NCBI GenBank assembly: GCA_033675265.1
Contig: JAUJYZ010000985.1
Location: 34,489-98,488, forward strand
Reading direction: 5' to 3'
Length of the DNA: 64,000 nucleotides
Origin: Actinostola sp. cb2023
Taxonomy: Eukaryota; Cnidaria; Anthozoa; Actiniaria; Actinostolidae
The translations under genes were made by a program, and so were the position numbers. Below the pieces are notes generated by a model. The model ran no database searches. It was not told the origin of the DNA and saw nothing but the letters and a program-made list of their open reading frames with translations. This document shows, piece after piece, positions 39,190-51,400 of the stretch (the stretch's first letter is position 1; the number at the start of each line of letters is the position of its first letter).

Positions 39190-42100
39190 TTATGCAGACA
39201 TTTTCGCACTAGTTCCACTGACAATCTGTTTGATGGCAGCAAGCATCTGGTCAGCGGTTTTCACGCAGTCTTGAATCCTAACAACGCTTTCTTTAGCCAG
39301 GCCACTAAGCTGGGTGCAGTCTTGAACGGTGGCGATGTCTGAGTACATATCGAGTGCTGCAAATAGTAATATTCATTGGTAAATAATTAATTGTTTAATG
39401 GTCAGAATAGAGTACAAATACTAAAAGAAATGGTACTAAGGGTGCGTTCGATTGACCCTATTCCAGAATAGGAATACACGGAATAAACACTTGGATGCTT
39501 TTATTTCAGCACATTTAAAATTCCAAACTGTTCCTTGTAACTTTATTATAATACAACAAGGAATCGATTCATTTTACAGGGGACAGTAGCTGCGTGACAG
39601 CGATTTAGGGATGTTATTTTGTGTATTCCTATTCTGGAATAAGGTCAATCGAACGCACCCAAATAGTGCTAAATTATGCTAATTCTATCGTTTTCTATTG
39701 TTTAATTAGTGCTATTTAGCACTAAATAGTGCAAAGTATTGCATGCTTTTAGTGTTTGTACTCGACCACACAAGTACTTTTCGCGCGCTCTGATTGGCTA
39801 CTCAATCTCGGAATATCCTTTGCTATTCACCTCCGAGCAAAACAAGATGACGTCGCGTTTCGCGAGCATGTCTTTTTCTTCTTGAACATAAATGTTATAT
39901 ATTTGGCTGGCTATTCACTTGTGTCAGCAGCCCATAAGTAGGAGCATCCATGCTACATATTAGGGACCTTAAGCATCAGAAAATTCTACGACGCGAACGT
40001 GAGGACGACGGCGGGCGCACTGACGAATAATGTTGAAAATGAGCGTTGACGTCCGTGACGGCAATCTACGACGGCGTTTTACCTGTTTTCACGATGCTTA
40101 GGTCCCTATTGGGTCTATGGGACGGCGTTTGAACAAGTTTGGGTATTTTTAGAACACGATTTCTAGAAATTGACCAATCACTATGCACTTCCGGTTTTAT
40201 TTGCTGCAACTCGTTTTATTTGTTACAACTCTTTTTATTTGCTGCAACTCGTTTTATTTGCTGCAACTCGTTTTATTTGCCGCAACTCGTTTTATTTGTT
40301 GCAACTCTTTTTATTTGCTGCAACTCGTTTTATTTGTTGCAACTCGTTTTATTTGCTGCAACTTGTTTTATTTGTTGCAACTCGTTTTATTTGCTGCAAC
40401 TCGTTTTATTTGTTGCAACTCGTTTTATTTGCAGCAACTCGTTAATTTGCAGCAACAGTGATTTGTCAATTTCGTGTTCTAAAAATAGCCAAATTTGTTC
40501 AGATTTTAGATTTTAATGATACATGGATGCTCCTAGTTATGCGCTAAAACAATTATATTCCTCTCAGTGTCGGTGAGTAGTGGTAAATATCCACCACTAC
40601 TCACCTCCACTTCGGGGAATAATTACTCGTGCCCAGGCCGTAGGCCGCACGAGTTATAAAATCCAACGCGTATTTTTTTTTTTTTTTTTTTTTTTTTCAA
40701 TGTCAGAAAATCGCAAAGTTGTGCAATATCCGGTCACATGCTATCGAGACCCAAATATAAATAGGGGAGAGGGTTGGGGATCAGAGAAGGGGGAGGGCAA
40801 GGGGAGAAGGTTTGCAACGCCTAGTACCGAGGCCTAGTATCTACATGTAAATGTATTGGAACTATTTATATACAAACATTTATCTTTCTCGTAATCGATG
40901 TGGGACTTTGGCAAATCCAAAACATGATATAGTCACGTCAAAGCTGGTGTGTCTATTAGGAAGGGAATTTTGTACTACTGAATTGTCTCGCACAATCGCA
41001 ATGTTAAAGAGTGGCGAAATTAAATGTGTTGGCCCAATGAAGGATAAAAAGACGAGGTATAAAGCAACAAGTCAGAGCCCGGGCATCCCCTTCATCGGTC
41101 GCCGTTCAGCGCTAGTCAACACATCAAAATTCACAAGACAACTGACCCATCATCGAATAAATACAACTCAAAACCTCAAGAAAACTACACAGGGGACTTC
41201 AACAACTATTATTCTTTATTTCTAGTATTCTAGAAACAAACAAACTCATACACAAAACTATAAAATGACCTGAACCAAAATTTTCGAATCGCTCAAAACC
41301 ACTCAAAACCAGAATTTCTTGCTCAAATTTCTACACCAATTTGTTCTTTAATTTTCAGACTACTGTTGTGAAGACATTTTTGAGAATCTCATACCCTTTG
41401 AAGGCTTTATCAGAGCTCATTCCCGACCCAAAACGAAAATCCAAAGACGTCACGATCCACTGATTTCTACGCTTGGGCTACCTGAAACCACAGGAAGCCC
41501 AATTATACAACTGACACACACGCCACATTCAGTGAAAATCCTTATCGTCCAACTGATATAAGCACACGAATAGCTGGACGTCTATGTGTTCTACTAGAAA
41601 GGAAACCACAAGCTTATATTTATGGTATTTTATATTTCGAAGTCTAAATGAAAAATCGACCGACAACAACACTATCAATCATTGAACTTTACTCGTTGAA
41701 TACATTTTTATATACCAAGATAATGGTCTCTTGATTTTACTTTTAAAATGTTCAAATATTTTCACTCTAACAGCGAAATATAAAACATACGGCATTGATC
41801 ACGAAAGATAACTACATGTGCTGGTTCCAGGTAGAAAAGGGAAGCTTTCAAGCAAAAATAAAACTCGTATCCACACTACCACAGGGATCCCAATGAAGCA
41901 TGTCAGTACATGTAGCTCATTCTCAACAGGGCACGAGTGTACATTGCCCATAGCAATGTCTAGTTGTTTTAAAAATATCGAGCAATGACGTCATACCCTG
42001 ATGAAATGAATACAGGCGAACCTCTACTAACGGCCAACTTGCTACAACGACCACCTCTGTATAACGGCCAGGTTTTATTTGTCCCATTCACAAGCAAGCC

Positions 42101-42871
42101 CATGGGTTAAATAACCCAGAGCCCGTTCCTTTTGGTCAGCACCGAGAAAGTGCTGACCAAGTGGAACGTGGGCTCGGTACAATATTGCTCCTTACCCAGT
42201 CTTACGCTCCCTTCAAGAATGTGTTCCAAATCAGCCAATGTATTCTTTTGTTGTTGTGTTAACGTGTGCTTTACCCAGGTCGAATGCGTCCATCCTTTAG
42301 GCGTAAGTCTGTTTGTAGAGACTGGGGCCGAGAAAATATCATCTTAGTGATTGACAAGCGGAACAATTCATAATTTTAAATGTACTTTAAATATTACTTA
42401 TGATCGCATCTACTACTGACATTGTAGAGTTCATTTTGGTTCATATCACTAAATCAGGGCCGTACATAACCCAAAATTCAATGCGGGGCAGTACGTATTT
42501 AACAGAAGAAAAAAAAATAGTACAGTTCTCAGTACTTTTTGGTATCTTTTTCACCTTGCTAGGGGGGAGCAACTGCCCCCCTCCTGCCCCTGTGCTGTGT
42601 ACGGCCTTGGTAAAATACATATGACGAAATCAGTATCAAGCTGTAGAGTTTGGGTTCCCTGTGTACACCATACCGTGTCGCCATTTATGGTTAATCTTCC
42701 TCAATTTCGATTCCACGCGTTTCATTGTTTGTTCGTAGACGTTTCTATGGTAACATGACGTAGGGTATTCTGTACAGCATTCGTCGAATTTAACGTGGAC
42801 GGTCTTCGTATCCAACGAAAAGGACGCTAGCAGGGACCTGGGTACTACAAGTCTCGCCAATTTATTGATTT
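39190..42871 (-). CDS. Candidate two-exon C-terminal part of a minus-strand host gene
   Basis: The upstream exon 42674-42871 (acceptor TTTCATTAG, donor CACG|GTATGG) encodes 66 codons including FDECCTEYPTSCYHRNVYEQ and KRVESKLRKINHKWRH. The terminal exon 39190-39356 (acceptor TTTGCAG) encodes LDMYSDIATVQDCTQLSG, LAKESVVRIQDCVKTADQML and ends SGTSAKMSA-stop. The first exon leaves one base and the second begins with two, so phase fits. AATAAA overlaps the stop codon (39185-39190), with more copies just beyond in an ATTT-repeat tract. The terminal exon is clean, balanced coding sequence. The family is unrecognised: helical, with several cysteines. Linkage of the two exons across 3.3 kb is inference; further 5' exons must exist to the right. 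Confidence 0.45.
39440..39660. mobile_element. MITE, 221 bp, 41 bp termini
   Basis: GGGTGCGTTCGATTGACC.TATTCCAGAATAGGAATACAC is inverted at the right end with one mismatch. The interior is AT-rich. Confidence 0.88.
39962..40107. mobile_element. Nested MITE, 146 bp
   Basis: AGGGACCTTAAGCATC / GATGCTTAGGTCCCT termini; ATT or TA is duplicated at the flanks (ambiguous). A CG-rich interior (CTACGACG / TACGACGGCG). Confidence 0.8.
40192..40456. repeat. 19 bp minisatellite, ~14 copies
   Basis: The unit CAACTCGTTTTATTTGCTG has mostly C/T and T/A variation at two sites. Open in three frames only because stops are absent from the unit. Confidence 0.93.
40572..40697. repeat. Two adjacent hairpins and a poly-T tract
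   Basis: GGTGAGTAGTGG / CCACTACTCACC (40572-40605), then ACTCGTGC..AGGCCGTAGGCC..GCACGAGT (~40624-40652), then a 25 base T run (40673-40697). The second hairpin has the same centre as 19064. Confidence 0.8.
40698..42454. other. Intron or intergenic DNA with one hairpin
   Basis: No plus-strand gene is supported. TTGGTCAGCAC / GTGCTGACCAA with outer GAGCCCGTTCC / GGAACGTGGGCTC forms a hairpin at 42119-42176. CAGGCGAACCTCTACTAACG at ~42012 looks like a pogo/Tigger-type transposon end, from memory only. Confidence 0.4.
42455..42609. mobile_element. hAT-like MITE, 155 bp
   Basis: CAGGGCCGTAC and CAAGGCCGTAC (inverted) termini; a GGGGGGAGC..CTGCCCCCC inner palindrome near the right end. Confidence 0.65.
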
Positions 42872-43054
42872 CTAATGAAAAAGAAAACAGAAACAATATA
42901 ATAAAATGATCAAAATTGCTCTAGTTACTTCTTGCATGTTAGCCTGCGTAGCCAGGCTCTACGGGGATCAGATCCTTCCCTTCCTGTCCCCCACCCCCTC
43001 CCATTGCCTTACCGAAGAACCTCGCCGCGCATAGTGCTTCTTGTTATTTACAAC

Positions 43055-43901
43055 CCTATAGCCCATGCAAAATGGTGAAAATCGACCCAAAATCGACCCA
43101 AACCAAAGCCTATAGCCCATGCAAAATGGTCAAAATCCACCCAAAATCGACCAAAACCAAAGCCTATAGGCATAATAGCCCATGCAAAATGGTCAAAAAT
43201 GAGCCAAAATCGACCAAAACCAAAGCCTATGCTAGCCCATGCAAAATGGTCCAAATCGACCCAAAATCGACCAAAACCAAAGCCTATAGCCCATGCAAAA
43301 TGGTCCAAATCGTCCCAAAATCGACCCAAACCAAAGCCTATAGCCCATGCAAAATGGTCCAAATCGACCCAAAATCGACCAAAACCAAAGCCTATAGCCC
43401 ATGAAAAATGGTCAAAATCCACCCAAAATCGACCAAAACCAAAGCCTATAGCCCATGCAAAATGGTCCAAATCGACCCAATATCGACCAAAACCAAAGCC
43501 TATAGCCCATGCAAAATGGTCCAAATCGACCCAAAATCGACCAAAACCAAAGCCTATAGCCCATGCAAAATGGTCCAAATCGACCCAAAATCGACCCAAA
43601 CCAAAGCCTATAGCCCATGCAAAATGGTCCAAATCGACCCAAAATCGACTAAAACCAAAGCCTATAGCCCATGCAAAATGGTCCAAATCGACCCAAAATC
43701 GACCAAAACCAAAGCCTATAGCCCATGCAAAATGGTCCAAATCCACCCATAATCGATCAAAACTAAAGCCTATAGCCCATGCAAAATGGTCCAAATCGAC
43801 TCAAAATCGACCAAAACCAAAGCCTATAGCCAATGCAAAATGGTCCAAATCGACCCCAAGTCGACCAAAACCAAAGCCTATAGCCCATGCAAAATGGTCA
43901 A
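43055..43901. repeat. 54 bp satellite, array 1 (~16 copies)
   Basis: Unit: TATAGCCCATGCAAAATGG, then TCCAAATCGACCC, AAAATCGACC and AAAACCAAAGCC. The unit itself holds three related 11-base blocks. It ends abruptly at ...GGTCA|ATTTTTGATTATCGACTG. Confidence 0.96.
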
Positions 43902-45146
43902 TTTTTGATTATCGACTGATTAAGCCAGATCGATAGATTTTGCAAGGTATTCGGACCAGCGTTGGTGGTGGGTAGTCAAGGTGTGTGTGGGGGTGTTTTG
44001 TGGGGGGGAGGGGGGGGGGGGAGGTGAATGGAGAGGATAGTGGTGATGTTTCCAGGGAGCGGGGGGGGGGGGGGGGGGGGGAGGTGAATGGAGAGGATAG
44101 TGGTGATGTTTCCAGGGAGCGGGGGGGGGGGGGGGGGGGGGGGGGGGTGGGGGGTTTGGTGGAGGGTGGTATTGGGATATGGGGACTGGGGGTGAGTGTG
44201 AATTTGTGGGAGGATGGAACGTAGAAGGAAGAAAAGAAAGGAGGGAAGAACTGGAAGTATGTAGCTATGTAGGGTGACAAGTGGAGAAATGGATGATGGA
44301 GATGGATAGAGGATATATATAGGTGGAATGTATGTAGAAAAATAGTGGCAAGTGGAGAATTGGATGATAGCGAAGAAAAGAAGAAAGATAGAAGTGGAGT
44401 GTATGCAGATAAATAGTGACAAGTGGAGGAATGGATGATTGAATCGATGATTAAAACTGGATGATAGAGAGGGGGAAAGAAGAGGAATGTAAGTTATGTT
44501 GAAGCCATAGAGTGACAAGTTGAAAAATAATAATAAAGGGGGGGGGGGGGGGGGGGGGGAGGATATCTGAAGAGAAAGAGGTAAAGTAAAAAGAGTGAGG
44601 GTGAAGGGATAGGATAGATTGGTGTGTGAGGATTTGAGAGAAGCGGATGGATGGGAAATGGGAAGAAAGGCGGACTTGGCAGGCCATGAAGCAGTGATGG
44701 CGCCTTGTAATGGTTGTACTGAGCGTGTATCATGACATGGTAAGGGTAAGAATGCCATTGGTGTCACGACATGGTCCAGGCAAAGATTGTCATATGGTGT
44801 TATGTATGGATGTCATATGGTGTTATGACACGGGTCAGGGTAAGGATGTCATGGTGTCATGGCACGGGCAAGGGTAAGGATGTCATATGGTGTTATGACA
44901 TGGGCCAGGGTAAGGATGTCATATGGTCTCATGACATGGGCCAGGGTAAGGGTGTCATATGGTGTGATGACATGGGCCAGGGTAAGGGTGTCATATGGTG
45001 TGATGGCATGGGCCAGGGTAAGGGTGTCATATGGTGTGATGACATGGGCCAGGGTAAGGATGTCATATGGTGTTATGACATGGGCCAGGGTAAGGGTGTC
45101 ATATGGTGTTATGACATGGGCCAGGGTAAGGGTGTCATATGGTGTG
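43902..45146. repeat. Duplicated mosaic block, copy 1: junction motif, poly-G tracts, 36 bp satellite
   Basis: It starts TTTTTGATTATCGACTGATT (~43903). It holds G runs of 21, 27 and 22 bases (44061-44081, 44121-44147, 44538-44559), a tract of unique-looking purine-rich DNA, and ~9 copies of a 36 bp unit from ~44830. No genes. Confidence 0.85.
44830..45142. repeat. 36 bp satellite, array 1 (~9 copies)
   Basis: Unit GGTGTCATATGGTGTGATGA then CATGGGCCAGGGTAAG, with T/G and A/G variants. Confidence 0.93.
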
Positions 45147-45707
45147 TTTTTGATTATCGACTGATTAAGCCAGATCGATAAATTTTGCAAGGTATTCGGA
45201 CCAGCGTTGGTGGTGGGTAGTCAAGGTGTGTGTGGGTGTTTTGTTGGGGGGAGGGGGGGGGGGGAGGTGAATGGAGAGGATAGGGGTGATGTTTCCAGGG
45301 AGTGGGGGGGGGGGGGGGGGGGTTTGGTGGAGGGTGGTATTGGGATATGGGGACTGGGGGGTGAGTGTGAATTTGTGGGAGGATGGAACGTAGAAGGAAG
45401 AAAAGAAAGGAGGGAAGAACTGACAGTATGTAGCTATGTAGGGTGACAAGTGGAGAAATGGATGATGGAGATGGAGAGAGGATATATATAGGTGGAATGT
45501 ATGTAGAAAAATAGTGGCAAGTGGAGAATTGGATGATAGCGAAGAAAAGAAGAAAGATAGAAGTGGAGTGTATGCAGATAAATAGTGACAAGTGGAGGAA
45601 TGGATGATTGAATCGATGATTAAAACTGGATGATAGAGAGGGGGAAAGAAGAGGAATGTAAGTTATGTTGAAGCCATAGAGTGACACGTTGAAAAATAAT
45701 AATAAAA

Positions 45708-45749
<42 letters not shown>

Positions 45750-47070
45750 GGATATCTGAAGGGAAAGAGGTAAAGTAAAAAGAGTGAGGGTGAAGGGATA
45801 GGATAGATTGGTGTGTGAGGATTTGAGAGAAGCGGATGGATGGGAAATGGGAAGAAAGGCGGAGACTTGGCAGGCCATGCAGCAGTGATGGCGCCTTGTA
45901 ATGGTTGTACTAAGGGTGTATCATGACATGGTAAGGGTAAGAATGCCATTGGTGTCACGACATGGTCCAGGGCAAGGTTGTCATATGGTGTTATGTATGG
46001 ATGTCATATGGTGTTATGACACGGGTCCGGGTAAGGATGTCATGGTGTCATGGCATGGGCAAGGGTAAGGATGTCATATGGTGTTATGACATGGGCCAGG
46101 GTAAGGATGTCATATGGTCTCATGACATGAGCCAGGGTAAGGGTGTCATATGGTGTGATGGCATGGGCCAGGGTAAGGGTGTCATATGGTGTGATGACAT
46201 GGGCCAGGGTAAGGATGTCATATGGTGTTATGACATGGGCCAGGGTAAGGGTGTCATATGGTGTTATGACATGGGCCAGGGTAAGGGTGTCATATGGTGT
46301 AATGACATGGGCCAGGGTAAGGGTGTCATATGGTGTGATGACATGGGCCAGGGTAAGGGTGTCATATGGTGTTATGACATGGGCCAGGGTAAGGGTGTCA
46401 TATGGTGTGATGGCATGGGCCAGGGTAAGGGTGTCATATGGTGTGATGACATGGGCCAGGGTAAGGGTGTCATATGGTGTTATGACCTGGGCCAGGGTAA
46501 GGGTGTCATATGGTGTGATGACATGGGCCAGAGTAAGGATGTCATATGGTGTCATGGCATGGGCAAGGGTAAGGATGTCATATGGTGTTATGACCTGGGC
46601 CAGGGTAAGGGTGTCATATGGTGTGATGACATAGGCCAGGGTAAGGATGTCATATGGTGTTATGACATGGGCAAGGGTAAGGATGTCATATGGTGTTATG
46701 ACATGAGCCAGGGTAAGGATGTCATATGGTCTCATGACATGGGCCAGGGTAAGGGTGTCATATGGTGTGATGACATGGGCCAGGGTAAGGGTGTCATATG
46801 GTGTGATGACATGGGTAAGGGTGTCATATGGTGTGATGACATGGGCCAGGGTAAGGATGTCATATGGTGTTATGACATGGGCCAGGGTAAGGGTGTCATA
46901 TGGGGTTATGACATGGGCCAGGGTAATGGTGTCATATGGTGTGATGACATAGGCCAGGGTAAGGGAGTCATATGTTGTTATGACATGGGCCAGGGTAAGG
47001 GTGTCATATGGTGTGATGACATGTGCCAGGGTAAGGGTGTCATATGGAGTGATGACATGGGTAGGGTAAT
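45147..47070. repeat. Duplicated mosaic block, copy 2
   Basis: The same order as 43902-45146 with high identity, starting at the same TTTTTGATTATCGACTG motif. Differences: one G-rich submodule instead of two, a 41 base G run (45708-45748), and a 36 bp satellite expanded to about 30 copies. Confidence 0.85.
45990..47066. repeat. 36 bp satellite, array 2 (~30 copies)
   Basis: The same unit as array 1. It reads openly for 374 codons because the unit is 12 codons without stops. Confidence 0.93.
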
Positions 47071-47182
47071 CATGTCAAGGTGGTGATGGAAAGGGAGTTG
47101 GGAAGTGGGATAGAGAGATAGGGGGTGTATGCATAAGGGACGCTGGGATCAATATGATACGACCTTTCCCTTGAAATTCAAG

Positions 47183-47560
47183 CATTTTTGTTGATCGACT
47201 GATTAAGCCAGTGCGATGGGTTTTGCAAGGAATTCGGACCAGCGTTGGAGAGGGAGAGTGTATGTGTTTTATGGGGGGGGGGGGGTTGAAGGGAGAGGAT
47301 AGGGGTGATGTTGCCAGGGGGAGGAGGGGGGGGGGTTTGTAGGGGGTGACATTGGAATATGGGGACTGGGGGAGAGTGTGAATTTGTGGGGGGATGAAAT
47401 GTAGAGAGAAGAGAAGAAAGACGGAAAGAGCTGGAAAGTATGTAAATGTATAGGGTGACAAGTAGAGGAGTTGATTTTTGATTACCGACTGGTTAATCCT
47501 GAGGGATCCAAGGGGGGGGGGGGGGGGGTATCCAAGGGGGGGGGGGGGATATCTCAAGGA
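47183..47560. repeat. Partial third copy of the mosaic block
   Basis: TTGATCGACTGATTAAGCCA..AATTCGGACCAGCGTTGG resembles the block starts, then shortened G-rich and purine-rich parts follow. A further TTTTTGATTACCGACTGGTT occurs at 47474, followed by two more G runs. Confidence 0.7.
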
Positions 47561-48401
47561 AAAAAGGTGGAATGGGGGTGGTGGGGGATTATGGGGGATT
47601 CAAGCTACTGTGATTGTCAGTGTAAAACTGTGAGTTTATAAAGCAAGAAGTGGGGGCAAGGGTCAAACGGAAATGTGGTACGATAGGGATCAGCAAACGT
47701 AAATGTTAAAAGCCTACATGGTGATGGAAGGACGTACCGACGACCTTAAGACAAGTGACACATAATATATAGACGTATGTCGGTAGAATTATAAAAAAAG
47801 CGGAGGGAATTGTATAAGAAAAGAGGTAAAGAAACGTGTAAACTGATGGGCATATTAGGAGATATGGATAGGGCTATTATAGGAATTGAAAATACTATAG
47901 GAGTGAATGTGATAAGAAAAGGTTCGGGTCGGTAATGTACCCGTTATGCTATATACATTGTAACAGTGTACTAGAAGTGAATAAAATTGATATGAATTTA
48001 ACGAGGAGGGATAAAACTGACATAAATGCTGTGAGCGCGTTTGTAAACTAAGGTATTCAGATACATGGATTAAAATGTGTATAGTGATAATAGCGCATGG
48101 TATGTGAAGAGATAAGGCGTTAGAAGCGCTAAAAATAGCGTGCGAAGTAAAATATAGTCAAAAATGTGTTGGTGAATAATGGAGAAGCCAAGCTAGAAAT
48201 GGGGTAAAATATGAAATAAGTGATGCTTGAAAGGCAGCGTGGGGGGTGGAAGGGAAGCTGCAGGGTTTACAAAAGTGGTATATATAATGAGGAAGATGTG
48301 AGCTCACAATCCAAGGAGAGTTAGAGAGTGGGAGCCTCTGTCCAGTGCCCACTGGGACTCTAATCTTCAGGGGTTTAGAAGTCCCAGCTTGATTCAAAGA
48401 T
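47561..48401. other. Single-copy-looking spacer between satellites
   Basis: No gene, repeat array or hairpin is supported. It separates the mosaic block from the main 54 bp array. Confidence 0.5.
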
Positions 48402-51400
48402 CAAGCCTATAGCCCATGCAAAACGGTCAAAAATGGGTCAAAATCGACCAAAACCAAAGCCTATAGCCCATGCAAAATGGTCCAAATCCACCCAAAATCG
48501 ACCAAAGCCAAAGCCTATAGCCCATGCAAAATGGTCCAAATCGACCCAAAATCGACCAAAACCAAAGCCTATATATAGCCCATGCAAAATGGTCCAAATC
48601 CACCCAAATTCGACCAAAACCAAAACCAAAGCCTATAGCCCATGCAAAATGGTCCAAATCCACCCAAAATCGACCAAAGCCAAAGCCTATAGCCCATGCA
48701 AAATGGTCCAAATCGACCCAAAATCGACCAAAACGAAAGCCTATATATAGCCCATGCAAAATGGTCCAAATCCACCCAAATTCGACCAAAACCAAAACCA
48801 AAGCCTATAGCCCATGCAAAATGGTCAAAATCCACCCAAATTCGACCAAAACCAAAGCCTATATATAGCCCATGCAAAATGGTCAAAATCCACCCAAAAT
48901 CGACCAAAGCCAAAGCCTATATAGCACATGCAAAATGGTCCAAATCGACCCAAAATCGACCAAAACCAAAGCCTATAGCCCATGCAAAATGGTCCAAATC
49001 GAACCAAAATCGACCAAAACCAAAGCCTATAGCCCATGCAAAATGGTCCAAATCGACCCCAAATCGACCAAAACCAAAGCCTATAGCCCATGCAAAATGG
49101 TCCAAATCCACCCATATTCGACCAAAACCAAAGCCTATAGCCCATGCAAAATGGTCAAAATCCACCCAAAATCGACCAAAACCAAAGCCTATAGCCCAAT
49201 GCAAAATGGTCCAAATCGACTCAAAATCGACCATAACCAAAGCCTATAGCCCATGCAAAATGGTCAAAATCCACCCAAAATCGACCAAAGCCAAAGCCTA
49301 TAGCCCATGCAAAATGGTCAAAATCCACCCAAAATCGACCAAAGCCAAAGACTATAGCCCATGCAAAATGGTCAAAATCCACCCAAAATCGACCAAAACC
49401 AAAGCCTATAGCCCATGCAAAATTGTCCAAATCGACCCAAAATCGACCAAAACCAAAGCCTATAGCCCATGCAAAATGGTCCAAATCGACCCAAAATCGA
49501 CCAAATTAAAACCAAAGCCTATAGCCCATGCAAAATGGTCAAAATCCACCCATAATCGATCAAAACCAAAGCCCATAGCCCATGCAAAATGGTCCAAATC
49601 GACCCCAAATCGAACAAAACCAAAGCCTAAAGCCGCCCATGCAAAATGGTCCAAATCGACCCAAAATCGACCAAAACCAAAGCCTATAGCCCATGCAAAA
49701 TGGTCCAAATCGACCCCAAATCGACCAAAACCAAAGCCTATAGCCCATGCAAAATGGTCAATATTGACCCAAAATCGACCAAAACCAAAGCCTATAGCCC
49801 ATGCAAAATGGTCAAAATCCACCCAAAATCGACCAAAACCAAAGCCTATATATAGCCCATGCAAAATGGTCCAAATCGACCCAAAATCGACCAAAACCAA
49901 AGCCTATAGCCCATGCAAAATGGTCAAAATCCACCCAAATTCAACCAAAACCAAAGCCTATATATAGCCCATGCAAAATGGTCAAAATCCACCCAAAATC
50001 GACCAAATCCAAAGCCTATAGCCCATGCAAAATGGTCCAAATCGACCCCAAATCGACCAAAACCAAAGCCTATAGCCCATGCAAAATGGTCAATATTGAC
50101 CCAAAATCGACCAAAACCAAAGCCTATAGCCCATGCAAAATGGTCAAAATCCACCCAAAATCGACCAAAACCAAAGCCTATATATAGCCCATGCAAAATG
50201 GTCCAAATCGACCCAAAATCGACCAAAACCAAAGCCTATAGCCCATGCAAAATGGTCAAAATCCACCCAAATTCAACCAAAACCAAAGCCTATATATAGC
50301 CCATGCAAAATGGTCCAAATCCACCCAAAATCGACCAAAGCCAAAGCCTATAGCCCATGCAAAATGGTCAAAATCCACCCAAATTCAACCAAAACCAAAG
50401 CCTATATATAGCCCATGCAAAATGGTCAAAATCCACCCAAAATCGACCAAAGCCAAAGCCTATATAGCACATGCAAAATGGTCCAAATCGACCCAAAATC
50501 GACCAAAACCAAAGCCTATAGCCCATGCAAAATGGTCCAAATCGAACCAAAATCGACCAAAACCAAAGCCTATAGCCCATGCAAAATGGTCCAAATCGAC
50601 CCCAAATCGACCAAAACCAAAGCCTATAGCCCATGCAAAATGGTCCAAATCCACCCATAATCGACCAAAACCAAAGCCTATAGTCCATGCAAAATGGTCA
50701 AAATCCACCCAAAATCGACCAAAACCAAAGCCTATAGCCCAATGCAAAATGGTCCAAATCGACTCAAAATCGACCATAACCAAAGCCTATAGCCCATGCA
50801 AAATGGTCAAAATCCACCCAAAATCGACCAAAGCCAAAGCCTATAGCCCATGCAAAATGGTCAAAATCCACCCAAAATCGACCAAAGCCAAAGACTATAG
50901 CCCATGCACAATGGTCAAAATCCACCCAAAATCGACCAAAACCAAACCCTATATATAGCCCATCCCATGCAAAATGGTCAAAATCCACCCAAAATCGACC
51001 AAAGCCAAAGCCTATAGCCCATGCAAAATGGTCCAAATCGACCCCAAATCGACCAAAACCAAAGCCTATAGCCCATGCAAAAATGGTCCAAATCCACCCA
51101 TAATCGACCAAAACCAAAGCCTATAGTCCATGCAAAATGGTCAAAATCCACCCAAAATCGACCAAAACCAAAGCCTATAGCCCAATGCAAAATGGTCCAA
51201 ATCGACTCAAAATCGACCATAACCAAAGCCTATAGCCCATGCAAAATGGTCAAAATCCACCCAAAATCGACCAAAGCCAAAGCCTATAGCCCATGCAAAA
51301 TGGTCAAAATCCACCCAAAATCGACCAAAGCCAAAGACTATAGCCCATGCAAAATGGTCAAAATCCACCCAAAATCGACCAAAACCAAACCCTATATATA

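Larger units (their letters stand above)
39933..40541. mobile_element. TIR element with internal 19 bp minisatellite, interrupted by another MITE
   Basis: The outer termini CATAAGTAGGAGCATCCATG / CATGGATGCTCCTAGTTATG are followed inward by a second paired arm (GAACAAGTTTGGGTATTTTT..AGAACACGA at 40130-40165 with its inverse at ~40462-40502). The left arm is split by the insertion at 39962-40107. No coding capacity. Confidence 0.8.

Noticed and set aside
41990..42030. Hammerhead ribozyme core (CTGATGA ... CGAAC)
   Set aside because: The second conserved box is CGAAC rather than GAAA, and the intervening bases do not form stem II.
45962..47086. 374-codon frame (YDMGQGKGVIWC repeats) as a gene
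   Set aside because: A product of the 36 bp satellite, with equally long frames on the opposite strand.
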